From Cyathus striatus (taxonomy: Eukaryota; Basidiomycota; Agaricomycetes; Agaricales; Nidulariaceae): 64,000 bases of DNA. The translations under genes were made by a program, and so were the position numbers. Position 1 is the first letter of the stretch. The number at the start of each line of letters is the position of its first letter. The stretch is taken from contig JAOVFP010000021.1 of the NCBI GenBank assembly GCA_025738555.1, positions 1 to 64,000 on the forward strand, in the 5' to 3' direction. The notes beneath the pieces were generated by a model. It made no database searches, was not told the origin of the DNA, and saw only the letters and a program-made list of their open reading frames with translations. Of the stretch, positions 37,080 through 49,785 are shown piece after piece.

Positions 37080-38110
37080 GCTAGATTATGTAATAATAAC
37101 TACTTACTCCTAAAACAACGTAACGGGGTGGCGAGTTTGGAGGGAATTTCGCAGAAGATCGGTATTAAGGATGCTTCTGGGCAAAAGGGGGTGAAAGGGG
37201 GATGTGTAGGAAGGTTAAGGAATAACTAAGTAGTGGTTAGATAATGTCTCTGGCTATGTACGAGGCAAACGTGCGATTCTCTATGAGTTTGCGGTTTCTT
37301 CTTACTAGACTCAAATCAAATTACTAATCAATGATCTTGGAAAATACGCTTTATTTCACTACACTACGTCAAAGTACTTTATAACGGAAGCTGCGCGGGG
37401 GATAGCTTGCTTGTACATGGCAGAACTCGTCTACTTTATATACTGCTGGAAATATGGTGGCTGAAGGTACTGTATAGCTACTGTATAGTTACATTCGGGG
37501 TACTAGGCACGGTAAACGACGTCACTGCAAAGGGAAGGCCGTACGCTCACGGAGCGTGCTGGATAGGGGGTCGAGCGTCTGTCATAGGGAGTTGCGCGAC
37601 GGGGAATATGGTGCCGCGCGCGTTCCTTCGTTCGATACGGGATTGGCTATACGCGGATGTACTAAGAATAGCTCAGGTGTCGATCAGGGTTCAGGGTGCA
37701 TCACTTAATCTAGCTATGTCTCGCTTTGCCGGTATCTCCGAGAGAAGTTGATCGGTTGACTCAGGACTTCGGGACTCGCCGAGGCGCCTGGAAAGGTGCC
37801 TCGTCATCACTTGCTTCTCTTGGATATTGATCGCGTCTTGTCATGTGACCTTCGTGTGTCGCTAGACGCGTTTCTGGCTGTTATCCATTTAGTCGCTGAG
37901 TTTCGCGCCATCTTTATCTCTCCGCCTCTGTATGCAGTACTACCTTAGGCTTTATGTTAATAATACCCTTGGTGAGTGTACTTTTTAGTAGTACTATAAC
38001 TGGCAGCTCAGGTCTCGACTCCAATCCTATGATCTAACCCTTGTTTGTTACTGTTTGGTGAGTACCCGTATACATAATAGAAAAGCTAAAATCGACTGCT
38101 ATAGGTAGTG
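37080..38110. other. CpG-rich patch of unknown nature in CpG-poor surroundings
   Basis: CpG dinucleotides, scarce from 12.5 kb onward, are frequent here (for example GGTCGAGCGTCTGTC, GCGCGACGGGG, CCGCGCGCG). The + frame at 37,407-37,751 has no recognisable domain. The contrast suggests a recent insertion (an LTR or a non-autonomous element) or a hypomethylated region. I could not find its ends. Confidence 0.35.
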
Positions 38111-38249
38111 TATGCCTGTCAGGCGTCTCAGGAACTGGATACATCTTGAGATGAAGATAAAGATCTTGCACCAACATTTTTAATGGGCACTTTTACATTG
38201 ATATTTCTGGTTTAGAATGTAAGTGATAACAAATTTGTAAAGTAATATG

Positions 38250-39466
38250 TTAGACTAACTTCTCTTTGATTTTTTCTAGTAAACCAAACAGTTTCCCTTC
38301 AAATAATGTGATATCCACCCTCCTCTTCACAATGAAATGCATAATGAAGTTGGCTAAACCATCCAACCCTTTCCTACCTTGGCAGATGATGTCATCCATA
38401 TTTACTTCTTCACCCCACCCAAATACAGAATTGAGTAACTTGTTCAGCTTAGTCTCCCAGAGGTCACAGCCATTCACTGTTGGATCATTGTGATCTGCTG
38501 GGTTCTCTGCAAACACAGCTAGGCGATTGTACTCTGTTGCTTCAGGAACACTATCAAGAAGACCTGAAATTGCATCAATTAATCTCATTAGAAAATCACC
38601 AGGATCTATTTTCAGCTCTACTTGACACAGAACCTCATGTTCTAGTGATGATGTATGCTCAAAATTGGGAGGTAAGATCAATGTTACAATTTTTCTTCTC
38701 TATTTACATTTCTTTTCTTTTCTTTTCTTTGACTTGTTTGGTATCACCTTTGATACCAAACACATGACTCTTTACTTACATGGTTTTGACTTGTTCTGAC
38801 TCATTCTGAGTCTTTACAGTTATGCTTAGTAACTTTTCTTTCTCCTTACTGCACTGCATGTAGAATTATATTACCTATTCAAATGTCACAATAATCATTC
38901 CATGCTACCTCCACATATGCATTTAGATATGTTACTATACCTATTATGTATTTCACTGACAATGTGCTACAGCTGATTTTATGCATTTAAGTAGTTTACA
39001 ATGTACTGTAAATACTTATTCATTTGCCTCTTGCTTTCTCCCCCTGCATGCTATGAGGCCAAATGTAATGTCATTGTTGTCAATGCATCAATTATTTCAA
39101 CACTGCAGTCATGCACAGTCAATGTGCAGCATTCTGATTCATACTTTACTTATTATTAGCACAAACTAGTTTGAAGAACATGAGTAAAGATCCATCCTTT
39201 TTCCTCTTTCCCTCCTTGTCACAAATTGCCTTTGCCATTTTGCATGCTTCACTCCCCATATGGTTTTCTGTAAGATTCCTTAAACCACCTTTTGCACAGT
39301 TTGTCTGCTCTCCACAATCTGGGCAAATAGTGTAGCCTTCTGAGTCAATAACTCCAGGTGGTGCTGGAGGTGGAGGAGCTGAAGGCTGGTTCTATAACTT
39401 AGTTAGGTTACCAATCTATATCAGTAGCAAATGGCAACATACTTCTTTCTTCTTGGCTTTACCCAT
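38250..39466 (-). pseudogene. C2HC zinc-finger protein relic, split by a solo LTR
   Basis: The minus-strand start is complementary to 39464-39466 (MGKAKKKE), followed after a small intron by a Pro-rich linker and a finger CPDCGEQTNCAKGGLRNL..NHMGSEAC (about 39,260-39,335), with a C-x2-C...H-x5-C layout. Then comes KRKKDGSLLMFF. The C-terminal part is at 38,250-38,681 (LPPNFEHTSSLEHEVLCQ; DPGDFLMRLIDAISGLLDSV; LFEGKLFGLLEKIKEK). A solo LTR (38,859-39,102) separates the two halves. The family is common in basidiomycetes near repeats; function unknown. Confidence 0.55.
38859..39102. mobile_element. solo LTR of the TRIM-like family, decayed
   Basis: TGTAGAATTATATTA to TTATTTCAACA, 244 bp, flanked by perfect 5-bp duplicates CTGCA (38854-38858 and 39103-39107). 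It matches the LTRs at 59,476 and 60,361 base for base except mostly CpG to TpG/CpA changes (AATGTCATTGTTGTCAATG here against AACGTCGTCGTCGTCGATG there). Confidence 0.92.
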
Positions 39467-39479
39467 TACAATTTCAGAT

Positions 39480-41996
39480 TGATAATGTTGTAAACAGGTC
39501 TAGGTGGGATTATTGTCAGTGTGATAAGTACTGGTGTGATAGAATTACAGTTGAATAAATAGGTATTTAAACTGTCAGAGGTCAAAGAGATGGTACTGTC
39601 AAGTTGGTGTCAAATGAGGGTCACCACTTGGTCACTGTGATGTATTGAACTGAGCCAAAAATGATTCTTAATGAAAAAAGTGGCAGGAAGTTCTGCCAAA
39701 GCCAAACCAAAGCACACAACAAGAAAAAATGATGATGTAATCATAAGATAAGATAACAATTACTTATCTTAAATCCTCTAAACTGCTCATTAGTGATAAT
39801 TTTATAGTATGTCAACTTGGTAAATGAGCAATATGTCATTCAAGATGCTCAAACAATTCAAATAACCTCATTTGAACCTCATTTACATGTTTTTTAAGCC
39901 TTAAAAAAAGGATCCATTTTTTTAAATTCAGTTGCTGACATGACTCTACCTACCATACCTACTGTGGGAAAGTAAATTTTGTGAGTACCCTTGGAAGTAT
40001 GTTTATAAATATCTTGATAGGCAAACACATTTAATAGCCTGGGCTTCACAACAATATTACAACAAATGTTTTAGTTACACTGCTTACTTTAGTTTGGGAA
40101 AATACTATAGAACTATATTCTTCCAGTAATACAACTGTCTGTCACAAATTGACACCAGAAATTCCAGTTATATTCCCTCCTGAGCAGAGTGAGGCACCAA
40201 AATGTACAGTACAGATTTTGGAACTTGGTATGCTCATGGTCACATGAATGAAAATTGCTGCTTTGGACTGGGATTTGTGTTCCAAGTTTCAACTTCTGCA
40301 GTTACTGCCCTACATTGTTGATGCCAATTAAAAGTGATAACATTACCCAGCTCACTTTCTCTCCTCAGAGTCACATTCCTGCTCACTCATTCCAAATTTA
40401 AAGCCTACCAAAATCCTGATAATAAACTACACCAAAAGTGAAACATATAAATACAATCATCTGATAAATGTACACAGCAAAACAACAACACAATGCAACA
40501 CGACAGCCAAAACTTTCCAAAGTACACAGATTACAGTATATACACTTTCATCAAGTCCCCACTTTAGAGTCTGTAACCTCTCACCAGCACTCCCCCCACT
40601 GCCAAACCCAACAGGCAGCCTAACACCCTTTTTCTGTGCCTGATACTGTGTGTACCACAAATCAGGACTGTTCTTTCTTACCACTAAGACTCTGAGGAAG
40701 TAATGGTGGCACAGGCTCCTCTGTCCCTCCTCCTGTCCCTTCCCCACCAACTCCACCATTACCACCTGCTCCACCCACCCCAATCTCAGATGGATTAGAA
40801 GTGGGCATATTATGCTGCAGACTCCTCAGCATCAACAACTCCATAATAGTTGAAAGTGTGCTCACAGCAGGCTGCATAATGCAATTGGAGCCTCTCATTG
40901 TAGATGGTGGTGGCAAGTTTGGCATAGGCATAGGAATAGGGGTTGAGTAGCCATATAAGGATTATACTCTCTGTATCCCAATTCCCCATCTCCAGGTGGT
41001 CCCCTTGCTCCCCCTCCACTATCAGCAGTGAAAGAAGCAAACAAACCAAACACCAAACATTGTCCAGTGGCACTTCCAACACCAGCCATCCCACCCAGCA
41101 TTCCACCCTCCCCTGTTGATATTTCTGATGTGCTTGAGGAGGAGGAGGGTGATGAAGATGGGGAGGTGGTGGTGGTGGTGGAGGAAGAGGAGGGGATAAA
41201 TCCTGGATTGCCAGCATCTAATACCATGTATCTACACAAAATGTAAACTTGAAGAGCCAAAGAAACAGGTGGAGGATGATGTACATTAATCCATCAACAA
41301 CAGCAAATGGCTGTCCCACACCAACAGACACCATGAGTGTATGCTGTACATTATCCAGCCCTGTAGTGCTCCACACTGCTGCAGAAGCAACAGTCTCTGT
41401 GCCTCCATCAGCCATAGGCTGATTGTGGTCTACAAGATCTATGAGGACAGGCTGGCTCTTGTCCAGTGAGAGTGCTATATTGATGAGGTATGGCCATAGT
41501 GGTGAGAGGAAGAATATCAATACACTTGTATGTTGACATATCAGCATCAATACACCATAGAGAAAAATGGTAGGAAGGACAGGGAGAAAAAAGTGTATAA
41601 TGCCCTGTAGTGTTGGGCCACACCACTGCAGAAGCAACAGTCTCTGGGCCCCTGATCAACCAGTTGCCAGCCAGTCACCAGTGCTGCACAGTTTACTCTC
41701 AGCCTCTTGAATGAGTCATAGGAATACCTTTATGGTATATAACATAGAAGTGTTGCACAATATCTTGGAAACATCTCAGTTCAACTTTAAAGTAGTCATG
41801 ACAAGTTGTCAAAGAGTGGTGCTTTTCATTCATATGTCAGCATTGTGTCACATAGTATGCTTACACTGACAGAGGCAAATGGTGTCATGTCTTATAAGTA
41901 TCACAATACCAATATCATGTTGTTATCAAACAAATTTCCATATATACATATGATAATACAACCCAAAGGGAATTTTTTTGGCAAAGAGAAATGAAT
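39480..41996. other. no supportable gene
   Basis: CpG-poor DNA with several medium open frames (40,457-41,637, minus) that are low-complexity (Ser/Thr, Gly or Pro runs) or lack any domain. A phrase around GCAGAAGCAACAGTCTCTG occurs twice (about 41,383 and 41,628), so part of this may be an old duplication. Confidence 0.4.
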
Positions 41997-42001
41997 GAAA
42001 C

Positions 42002-42767
42002 TGTTACCTACTGATTCTCTTCCTACTGAGAAGCAGATGCGAAGATGTCTGGAAGGTGCAGGAGAACTGTAACAGAAACCTGAAGTGAGTATGGGTATGG
42101 AACATAGAGCGGGAGTGCAGAAAAGAACTGTGGCTTCAGCATATGTGCTGCACTGCCTGGATATCCCCAGGGAATAGTTCATATTTCACAGAAGATGATA
42201 TACAACAAAGAGAAACATTCCAGAGTATGAGAGGAGGCTTCGCCACTACACTAGGCAGTGGAAGAGAAACTCAAAGGAAAACCTGGAGCAGGTTTCAGAG
42301 CTTAAGCATAGGAAGAAGTGTATGAAGTTGATATGAATACTGAAGACTACTTAGTACATCTGGAAGACTACATATACTAAGTAGGAATTTGTAGGTACAA
42401 ATGTAGAAGTATAATACTAAAAACAAGTCAAGGGAGTAAGTAGGAGATGAAGTCTGGGCAAAGCAGAGTAGGGGCACAAATGATGTGCTCAGAATGCAGA
42501 ATAAAGAACTAAACTACAAAGGTTATAATGAAATGTACAAGTAGGAATGGAAGAGAGGAGTAATAGAATAATGACATGGTGAGGCTGTCATAAGAGAAAC
42601 TACATATCCAGGATACCTGATAGAAAACCCAACAGGTTCTGGGTATGTTCCTGGGTGAGAACATCGGGAAGTGTAAACCCATAGTGGGTACATTATGGGA
42701 ATGGACCAGGTAAGTTGAAAGGTCACATGGGAACGTCGGCATGGTATATCTGGACATGGATATAACA
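42002..42767 (-). repeat. 3' LTR of element A
   Basis: 766 bp, TGTTACCTACTGATTC to GGACATGGATATAACA. Same family as the LTRs of element B, with CpG sites mostly changed to TpG or CpA. The following ACAGTATCCCCCTTTTAGG is, on the minus strand, the polypurine tract (AAAAGGGGG) next to the LTR. Confidence 0.95.
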
Positions 42768-42909
42768 GTATCCCCCTTTTAGGGCCAAGCCCACAAGGTC
42801 ATACTGCCTGTGAGAAGATATAACTAAAAATAATATGAGAAATCCTATTGGTCAGTGAATGTTCAAATAAGAGAACATATGTGCATCTGGTTCCTTTCTA
42901 ACCCCCATC

Positions 42910-43926
42910 ATGGATGGGGGTGTCGTTCCAGTGAATATTTCTTCAGAGGAGTTTGCTACTTTCCTAGCCTTTCATGCAGCCAACCAGCAGGCAGAAACTT
43001 CAACTCCAGCCTCCTGGGGTAGTTCCAGAAAGCCAAGACCAAAGCCGAGGCCTATAAATCTGGCTCCAAGATGCAAGAACACCACGTACATTGATGTTCC
43101 ACCAGCACTGATTCCATCTGTTCACTCCAGTAAGGCAACAAACACAGAGGTCATAAATTCAATGGAAATGAGTGTTGGGAGTGGGTCGGAAGCATTGGGA
43201 GACATGGTGGGGTCTGGATATGAGGTAGAAGGTAGCAGAAATGTTGGAAAGGGTAAGGGTAAGGGTAAGGATGACTCTGGGGAGCCAAAGGAATGACAAT
43301 ACTATCACACAGTGCCTTGCATAAACTGTCAGGATCAGGGAACTGAGTGTTATCAACTAAGGGAGTCAAACAGGTGAGTAAATCATGATTATTGGTCTGT
43401 ATAGCTTATAAGAACTCCCTATAGTGCTTGTGTTGCTTGCAGAGTGATTAAGGGAAAATGTTCCCTTAGTACTTGAGGCCAGAACAAAGCCAGAGTGAGT
43501 TCCATTCCATCTGTGCATTTGGAACACTCAGATACCCACATGGGTCCCCCATCCGTTGCACAATCTTGCCAGTCATCTCATCAAAGCATGAAGTGGGCTC
43601 AGATCGACGATACAGATGACAAGTTCATTTGTCCTTCATCTGCAGTAGCAGGTCCATTTCAATCCTCTAGTGCAAATGATTCTGCAAATCTTGTCTCATT
43701 GTTGACTTCCATGAATGTTGCAACATCCATCCTTAGCATGATGCAGCTGCAGAATGATACTATCATCTCTTTGCAAAGGGAGATGATCACTCAACTCAGA
43801 AACCTCACAGATACCAATCACCAAGTGGTAAGTGAACTTGGTAAGTTGTCCCAAGTCATTGCTGAAGTATCCAAGCACATTATCCATGTTTCCAACATTG
43901 AAACCCTCCTTGTGGAATGCCTCTGA
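42910..43926 (+). pseudogene. antisense accessory ORF of element A (Cys-rich), decayed
   Basis: Lies opposite to gag-pol, 143 bp inside the 3' LTR. Exon 1 starts MDGGVVPVNISSEEFATFLA, contains RKPRPKPRPINLAPR, and after a TGA (43,296) continues as VPCINCQDQGTECYQLRESN. A GTGAGT donor at about 43,374 and a TTGCAG acceptor at about 43,442 lead in frame to VIKGKCSLST. Then come a Ser-rich stretch and a helical, coiled-coil-like segment (NDTIISLQREMITQLRNLTD, 43,760-43,830). It stops at 43,926 where element B continues (CGG in B, TGA here, a CpG change). Its collinear partner in element B is at 49,786-50,908. Confidence 0.65.
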
Positions 43927-44146
43927 GATCCAGATGCATATGAGAAAGTTGTAACAGGTACTGGAATCAAGTTGGAAGGTGAAGTAGTAGCTCAGGTCAA
44001 GTCACAGATGCAGAGAGAGTGATGGAAATGATCATAACACATTACCAAAGAACTATTGTACTTGTATCCTTGCTTTTTGCTTGTTATTCATTGTTTTTGG
44101 GTTTTGTATAAGGTGAAACTGCAAGTGGATAATAAGTAACATGAAA

Positions 44147-47100
44147 TTAAGGAATAGAAGTAGGGCTGGGCTTATCCGGATAGTGGGAGTGGAACTCTTT
44201 AATGATATCTGTAGCATGTTCCAGTTCTGTGGCTGGAAGCCATGAAAACTCTTCATCAGTCCCTTCATACCCTAGCCAGTGTACATAGTACCTCAGTTTG
44301 CAATGCAAATGACAATCCAGTTTAGAGTCCAAAATTTCCGAGACCTCATATTCAATATCACCATCAACCTGGACAGGTGGTGGTGGAGGAATAATGCAAT
44401 CTGGGATAGTATTTTCAGTATTGGGTTCAAGCATGGATACATGGAATACTGGGTGGACTGCATGAAATTGTTCTGGAAGGCGCAAGGTATGCAAATGCGA
44501 TCTGGCAAGTGTGATGACTTCAAAAGGACCTAGGAACTTTTCTGCAAGTTTCCAGGATGGTCAGGTTGTCCAGAAGTACTCGACTTTAATGTATACCTTT
44601 GTCCCAACAGGGAATGCAGGTGCTTGGTAATGTTTCTGCACACTGAGTATTTCAGTCTGAAGCATCTCATGAAGTTCCTCTAGGTTTACAGCGAAGTGCC
44701 TGGCATGAGCAGAAGTGAGATCACATTCCAGATGTATCACAAGGTTCAGGTGATAACCCTTGTTTGCATAGAACAGTGAAATTCCTGTGGTTGCACTTGG
44801 TGCATTATTGTAAGCAAATTCAGCAAAAGGTAAGAGATCACACCAGTTATCCTGCTGGTAGTTGCAGTAGGCCTGAAGGTATTGTTCCAGAGTTTGGTTG
44901 GTGTGTTCCATTTGGCCATTGCCTTCAGGATGATAACCTGAGGTGAAATGTAATGTGATATCAAGGGTGGTACCAAGGGAACGGAAGAAATGTGACACAA
45001 ACTCGGCACCATGATTGGAAGTGATGTGTTCTGGGACTCCATGCTTGGAAAAGACATGAAGTACAAATAGAAGTGCAAGGTTGGAAGAAGAGCATGTGGT
45101 ATGAGTGGGAATAAAGATAGACTGCTCAGAGAAATGATCCATGATAATGAGTATAGAATCATACTTGAAAGCTGATGATTTTGGAAGTTGATCTATGAAA
45201 TCCATAGATATTGAGTGCCATGGGTGTCCAAGAACCAGGAGTTGTTTCAGGGTTCCATACGGGCAGTGGCACTGTGGTTTAGAACACATGCAAGTATTAC
45301 AAGACTTACAATAGTCCTTTACAAATGTCCATATAAGTGGCCAAGTATATTCACATTGAATTAGCTTGATGTCATATCCCGTATTGCCTACCTCTGGACT
45401 CCTATGCCCTTACTCCACCTTTTCTATTATTACTCTGGACTTCGATTATGTTCTTAATATTACTTATTGATTACTGTACATAGGTTACTCTTGTTTCCTT
45501 TCTTCCATTCTACTGAGCTATCCCCTCAGTATTGTAGTATACATCTCATAGTGAGTCACTTATCATTCTTAAGTGTGCCACTATCTGTTTTACTTTACAC
45601 TGCCATACATGCTCACTTCTCCAACATGTTTTATTATGTTTAATTAGTTATAGTCTTCATTCTATGTATGCCTACCCTGACCGTACTTCTCTGCTGGCCT
45701 TAGCCAGTGGCCATTACTTACTCCAAGTCTCCAGTATTTAAGTAGTACTCAATTTGTACTTAGTCTTCAGTTTCATATTGAACTATGTCCTCACCCTTCA
45801 GTCTGACTTGAGTTACACCTCTTGTCTTCTCGTCTCTTGTCTTCTCTGAAGGGCTTGCCCTTACTTTGAAATACAGGACCAGGAATCCCAGGGGCGCAGC
45901 ACATAAGCTGAAGCCAAAGTCCTACCCCCTGAGTTCTCATTCTCCATTTTCGTCTTGTACTCACCCTCGCTTCTCCGCAGTCACCCCCTTGTACTCTGCT
46001 GCCAAGTCAGGCTAGGGGCATGGTCGTGACACTTGAGGGCCTTTCCCTGCCCAAGGTGTCCTGAAAGTGGGTGGTTGTGTTTGTACTGTAAAACCTGAAG
46101 CCAAAGGGTTCCAGAGTCTGGAACATAGATCTGATTATCTAGATGGAGGAAACCATCCAGGGTTACAGTCCAACAATTCTTGGGAGTCTGCATTCAGATA
46201 ACTGCGACCAGGTCATTAGGGAGAGCTGATAATATATCAGTATGTAACTGTTCAATGTCCATGATAATACTAGCACAAAGAGCAGGTACAATAAGTGAGG
46301 TTGCTTGGAGAGAAATGATAAGCTGTTCCTGGGTGAACACTGGATGATAGTTATGCAGATTGATCTTAGCATAGTTGCTATCCCCCTCTTTAGGGTAGAT
46401 GTCCCATTGTTTAGTCAGAGCATCCAGCTTGACCCCAAGTTTTCTGGGTCAAAAGCAGATAACTAGATTGAATTGGGAAAGATACTCAGACTATCAGGCT
46501 TGTCATCAGGATAAGATCTTGATTGTGGAAAAGTATTCCAAGTTCTTATGGTCTGTGATGACATTGATGGGTGAACTGCAACCTTCCAGGTAATGATGCC
46601 AGACTTGGAATGCTTCGAAGATAGCAAGCAGTTCCTTGTCATAGGTGTTGTAGTTTAACTTGGGAGGTGTAAAGGTTTGTGAGTGGAAAGTGATAGGGTG
46701 AATCTCACCATCATTGGAAACTATAGACAAGATAGCAGCCAATGCATAATCTGAAGCATCGGTTTCCACAATGAGCTGCTTGTTGGGAACCCAATGGGTA
46801 AGGATGGGTGCTGACATGAAAGCAGAACAGCATTTTTCTGAGAAGTTCCATGGATTACCCTTCCCAGTAAGGTGGGTGAGCAGAACAACTATGTTGGAAT
46901 AGTTGTATATAAAATGCTGATAGAAATTAGTGAACCCAAGGAAAGATTGAATGTCTTTTACTTTCCTTGGTTCAGGCCAATCTTGAATAGTCTTCACCTT
47001 TGTTGGAGACATGGTGAGACCATTGGGTGATAGTATATATCCAAGATATTCCATGGATTCTGAGTGGAACTCACACTTATCTGTGCATGCATACAACCCA

Positions 47101-48410
47101 TGCTTCTGGAGTCAACACAAGACTTCCCTAACATGTTGGCAATGTTGCACAAGGTTATCAGAGTATATTAAGATGTCATCCAAATAAACTATGATGCACA
47201 CATCAAGAAGATCTTTGAATATGTCATTCATGAAGCGTTGGAAACCTGCAGGTGCATTGGAAAGTCCAAAGGGCATGATTAGCCATTCAAAAGATCCATA
47301 GTGAGTCCAGAAAGCAGTTTTCCATTCATTGTCCTCAGCAATGCAGACCAGGTGGTACACATAATGCAGGTCAATCTTGGTGTAGATATGGGTGCAACAG
47401 GGACTGTCAAGCAAGTCTGAAATAAGTGGTAAAGGATAATGATCCTTTTTAGAAATAGCATTCAACCCATGAAAATCCACACAGAGCTGAAGTGATCTGT
47501 CCTTCTTGTGGACAAAAAGGATGGGAGCCCCATGCGGAGAGTGCAAAGGTTGAATGAATCCAATTTGGATATGTTCATCAATGAATTCCTGAAGAGCAGA
47601 AAGCTCAGATTGGGAAAGGGAATGGATCTGATCTATGGGAGGTGATACACCTTCCTCTAGGTTGATCTTTAAATTGTAGGGATGGTGAGGGGCAAGTGTA
47701 TCTGCTTGGGACTTGCTAAATACATCAGTGAACTCATGATACTCAGATGGTATGGAAGAGAGATCTGGAGCTTCCTCAGGATTGAGGGCAGCAGCAGAAG
47801 TGACAGCACCAAACTGAATATGGAAAGTCTGTGCTCCCTCTAAATGGCATGCACATGAGAAGGTGGCACCATTTACTAGCAAAATGCTAGAAGGAGGTGG
47901 CAGAGACTCATCAGAAGTGACTAGAGATGGATCCTCAGAAGCAGAACCTGGTTCCAGGGTATCAGATTTGAGCAGAAGTTGCTTGGAAGTGTCTGGAGTC
48001 TGGAATGTTAATGAGCCCAATACCCAGTCAATCAACAGATTGAAGTGGGTGAGCAAATTGTATCCTAGGACTGCAGAGCACACTGAATCAAGAGGTGTTA
48101 CATAAAGTTCAACTGTTATACATTCACTAGTAGGGAATAGTATAGGCAGTGTAACAAACTCAGTTATTACATGGTTGGTGGTGCTATCAAAAAGTCTGAG
48201 AGTGATGGGTGGAGTAGGTGAGGTAGGAATAGCATGTGTCCATATGAAAGATGAATCCATAAAACAATGGGTAGAACCTGAATCAACTAGAGTGCTGTAT
48301 GAGACTGTACAAGGTGTAGGGAGAGCATGGATGGTACTACAAAGCAGAATGTGAAGTGCATTGGGGTCTGAAAGAGTGGAAGCATTGAGTCTTACCTGCA
48401 TTGGCTGCAC
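44147..48410 (-). pseudogene. pol of element A (protease, RT, RNase H, integrase, chromodomain), decayed
   Basis: Minus strand. 47,112-48,410 keeps one open frame through aspartic protease ([15 protein letters not shown]) and reverse transcriptase (VYLDDILIY, about 47,170). 46,506-47,096 covers connection and RNase H ([15 protein letters not shown]). The integrase zinc region is cut by a solo LTR at 45,370. The rest (44,561-45,289) holds [13 protein letters not shown] and HITSNHGAEFVSHF, where the catalytic Asp-Arg pair of element B (SDRG) reads SNHG, so the integrase would be inactive. The chromodomain is at 44,147-44,494 ([33 protein letters not shown]). Confidence 0.9.
45370..46031. mobile_element. 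solo LTR inserted in element A pol
   Basis: 662 bp, TGTCATATCCC to GTCGTGACA, flanked by CTTGA on both sides (45365-45369 and 46032-46036). Removing it restores the integrase sequence aligned with element B at 52,283. Same family as 62703-63350. Short TATA-like and TATTTAAG words lie inside. Confidence 0.95.
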
Positions 48411-48432
48411 ACAAGAGGGAACAATGTGGTCC

Positions 48433-48883
48433 TCAGCTTGTGTGGTGTCCAGAGGACTGCTCTCTATTTTTTTGAACCTGAAGCCAGGTTGGAAAGAAGT
48501 GTGGACCTGCAGGTTGAGGGACCCACAGAAGCTGACATAGGAGGGGAAGTGGGTAATCCAGATGCCTGGGCTCTAGCCATGGAAGAGGCAGAGCAGGGAC
48601 ATTCCTTGGCATGATGCCCTGGATTCCCACAGAACAAGCATAGATTGTTGTCCATGCAACACTAATGTTCTTGTGGCAAGAGTTTGCCATCTTGACCAAC
48701 CTTGTCATTCAATTCCAGTCTCCACTGCTGGGGAGGCTGCAAGGAATGAGGTGGGTGACTACCAGCACAATGGGGATAGCTCAGATGGGGTGCATAATGA
48801 CTTGAAATGAGGCAGGAAGGTGTCAGAGTGACTGTGGGGCAGTTTATGGGAGCTCTAACAGAGCTAACTGGAACCTGCGGACC
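48433..48883 (-). pseudogene. 3' part of element A gag (zinc knuckle)
   Basis: Minus-strand frame with NNLCLFCGNPGHHAKECPCS, a CCHC zinc knuckle, at about 48,600-48,650. It continues, after element B, at 57,042-57,335, 58,863-59,475 and 60,601-60,808 (start of gag). Confidence 0.85.
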
Positions 48884-49646
48884 TGTTACGTACCGATTCT
48901 CTTCCTGTTTAGAAGTGGTTGCGAAGACACCCGGAGGGTGTGGGAGAACTATAACGGAAACCCGAAGTGAGTACGGGTGCGGGAACGTAGAGCGGAAGTG
49001 CGGAAAGAACCGTGGCTTCAGCTTGTGTGCTGCGCCGCCTGGATATCCCCAGGGAATGGTTCGTATTTCGAGGAAGATGATATGTAACCAAGGAAGACGT
49101 TCCAGAGTATAAGAGAAGGCTTCGCCACTACACTAGGTAGTGGGAGAGAAACCCGAAGGAAAACCCGGAGCGGGTTTCAGAACTTAGAGTAGGAAGAAAG
49201 TGTACAGAGTTGATACGAATACTAAAGACTACCTATTACATCTGGAAGACTACTTATACTAAGTAGGAACCTGTAGATACGAATGTAGAAGTATTATACA
49301 AAGGACAAGTCAAAGGAGTAAGTAGGAAATGAAGTCTTGGCAAAGCGGAGTAGGGCGCAAATGACGCGCTCAGAATGAAGAATAAGGAACTAATCTACAA
49401 AGGCCATAATGAAACGTATAAGTAGGAATGGAAGGGAGGAGTAATAGAATGATGACGCGGTGAGGCCGTCATAAGAGAAAGTACGTATCCGGGATACCCG
49501 ATAGAAAACCCGACGGGTTCGGGTACGTTCCCGGGCGGGAACGTCGGGAAGTGTAAACCGAAGCGGGTACATTCCGGGAACGGACCGGGTATGTTAGAAG
49601 GTCACGTGGGAACGTCGGCACGATGTATCCGGACATGGATATAACA
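48884..49646 (-). repeat. 3' LTR of element B
   Basis: TGTTACGTACCGATTC to GGACATGGATATAACA. Compared with the 5' LTR it lacks one base in GTAGGG-CGCAA, one in GGGTTC-GGG and one in AAACC-GAAGC. Confidence 0.95.
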
Positions 49647-49785
49647 GTATCCCCTTTTAGGGCCGAGCCCACGAGGTCATACTGTGTGAGAAAATATAAC
49701 TAAAAATAATACGAGAAATCCTATTGGTCAGTAGATGTTCAAATAAGAGAACATATGCGCATCTGATTCCTTTCTAACCCCCATC

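Noticed and set aside
37407..37751. 114-aa + strand frame in the CpG-rich patch
   Set aside because: No recognisable domain or start context; kept only as part of the patch.
40457..41637. Possible minus-strand gene with Gly/Ser-rich product
   Set aside because: Frames overlap, are low-complexity and lack conserved motifs; no exon chain could be built.
43246..43270. (TAAGGG)n-like run resembling a telomere repeat
   Set aside because: Only about three units, inside the antisense ORF where it encodes Gly-Lys pairs; the element B copy has a shorter version. Not a telomere.
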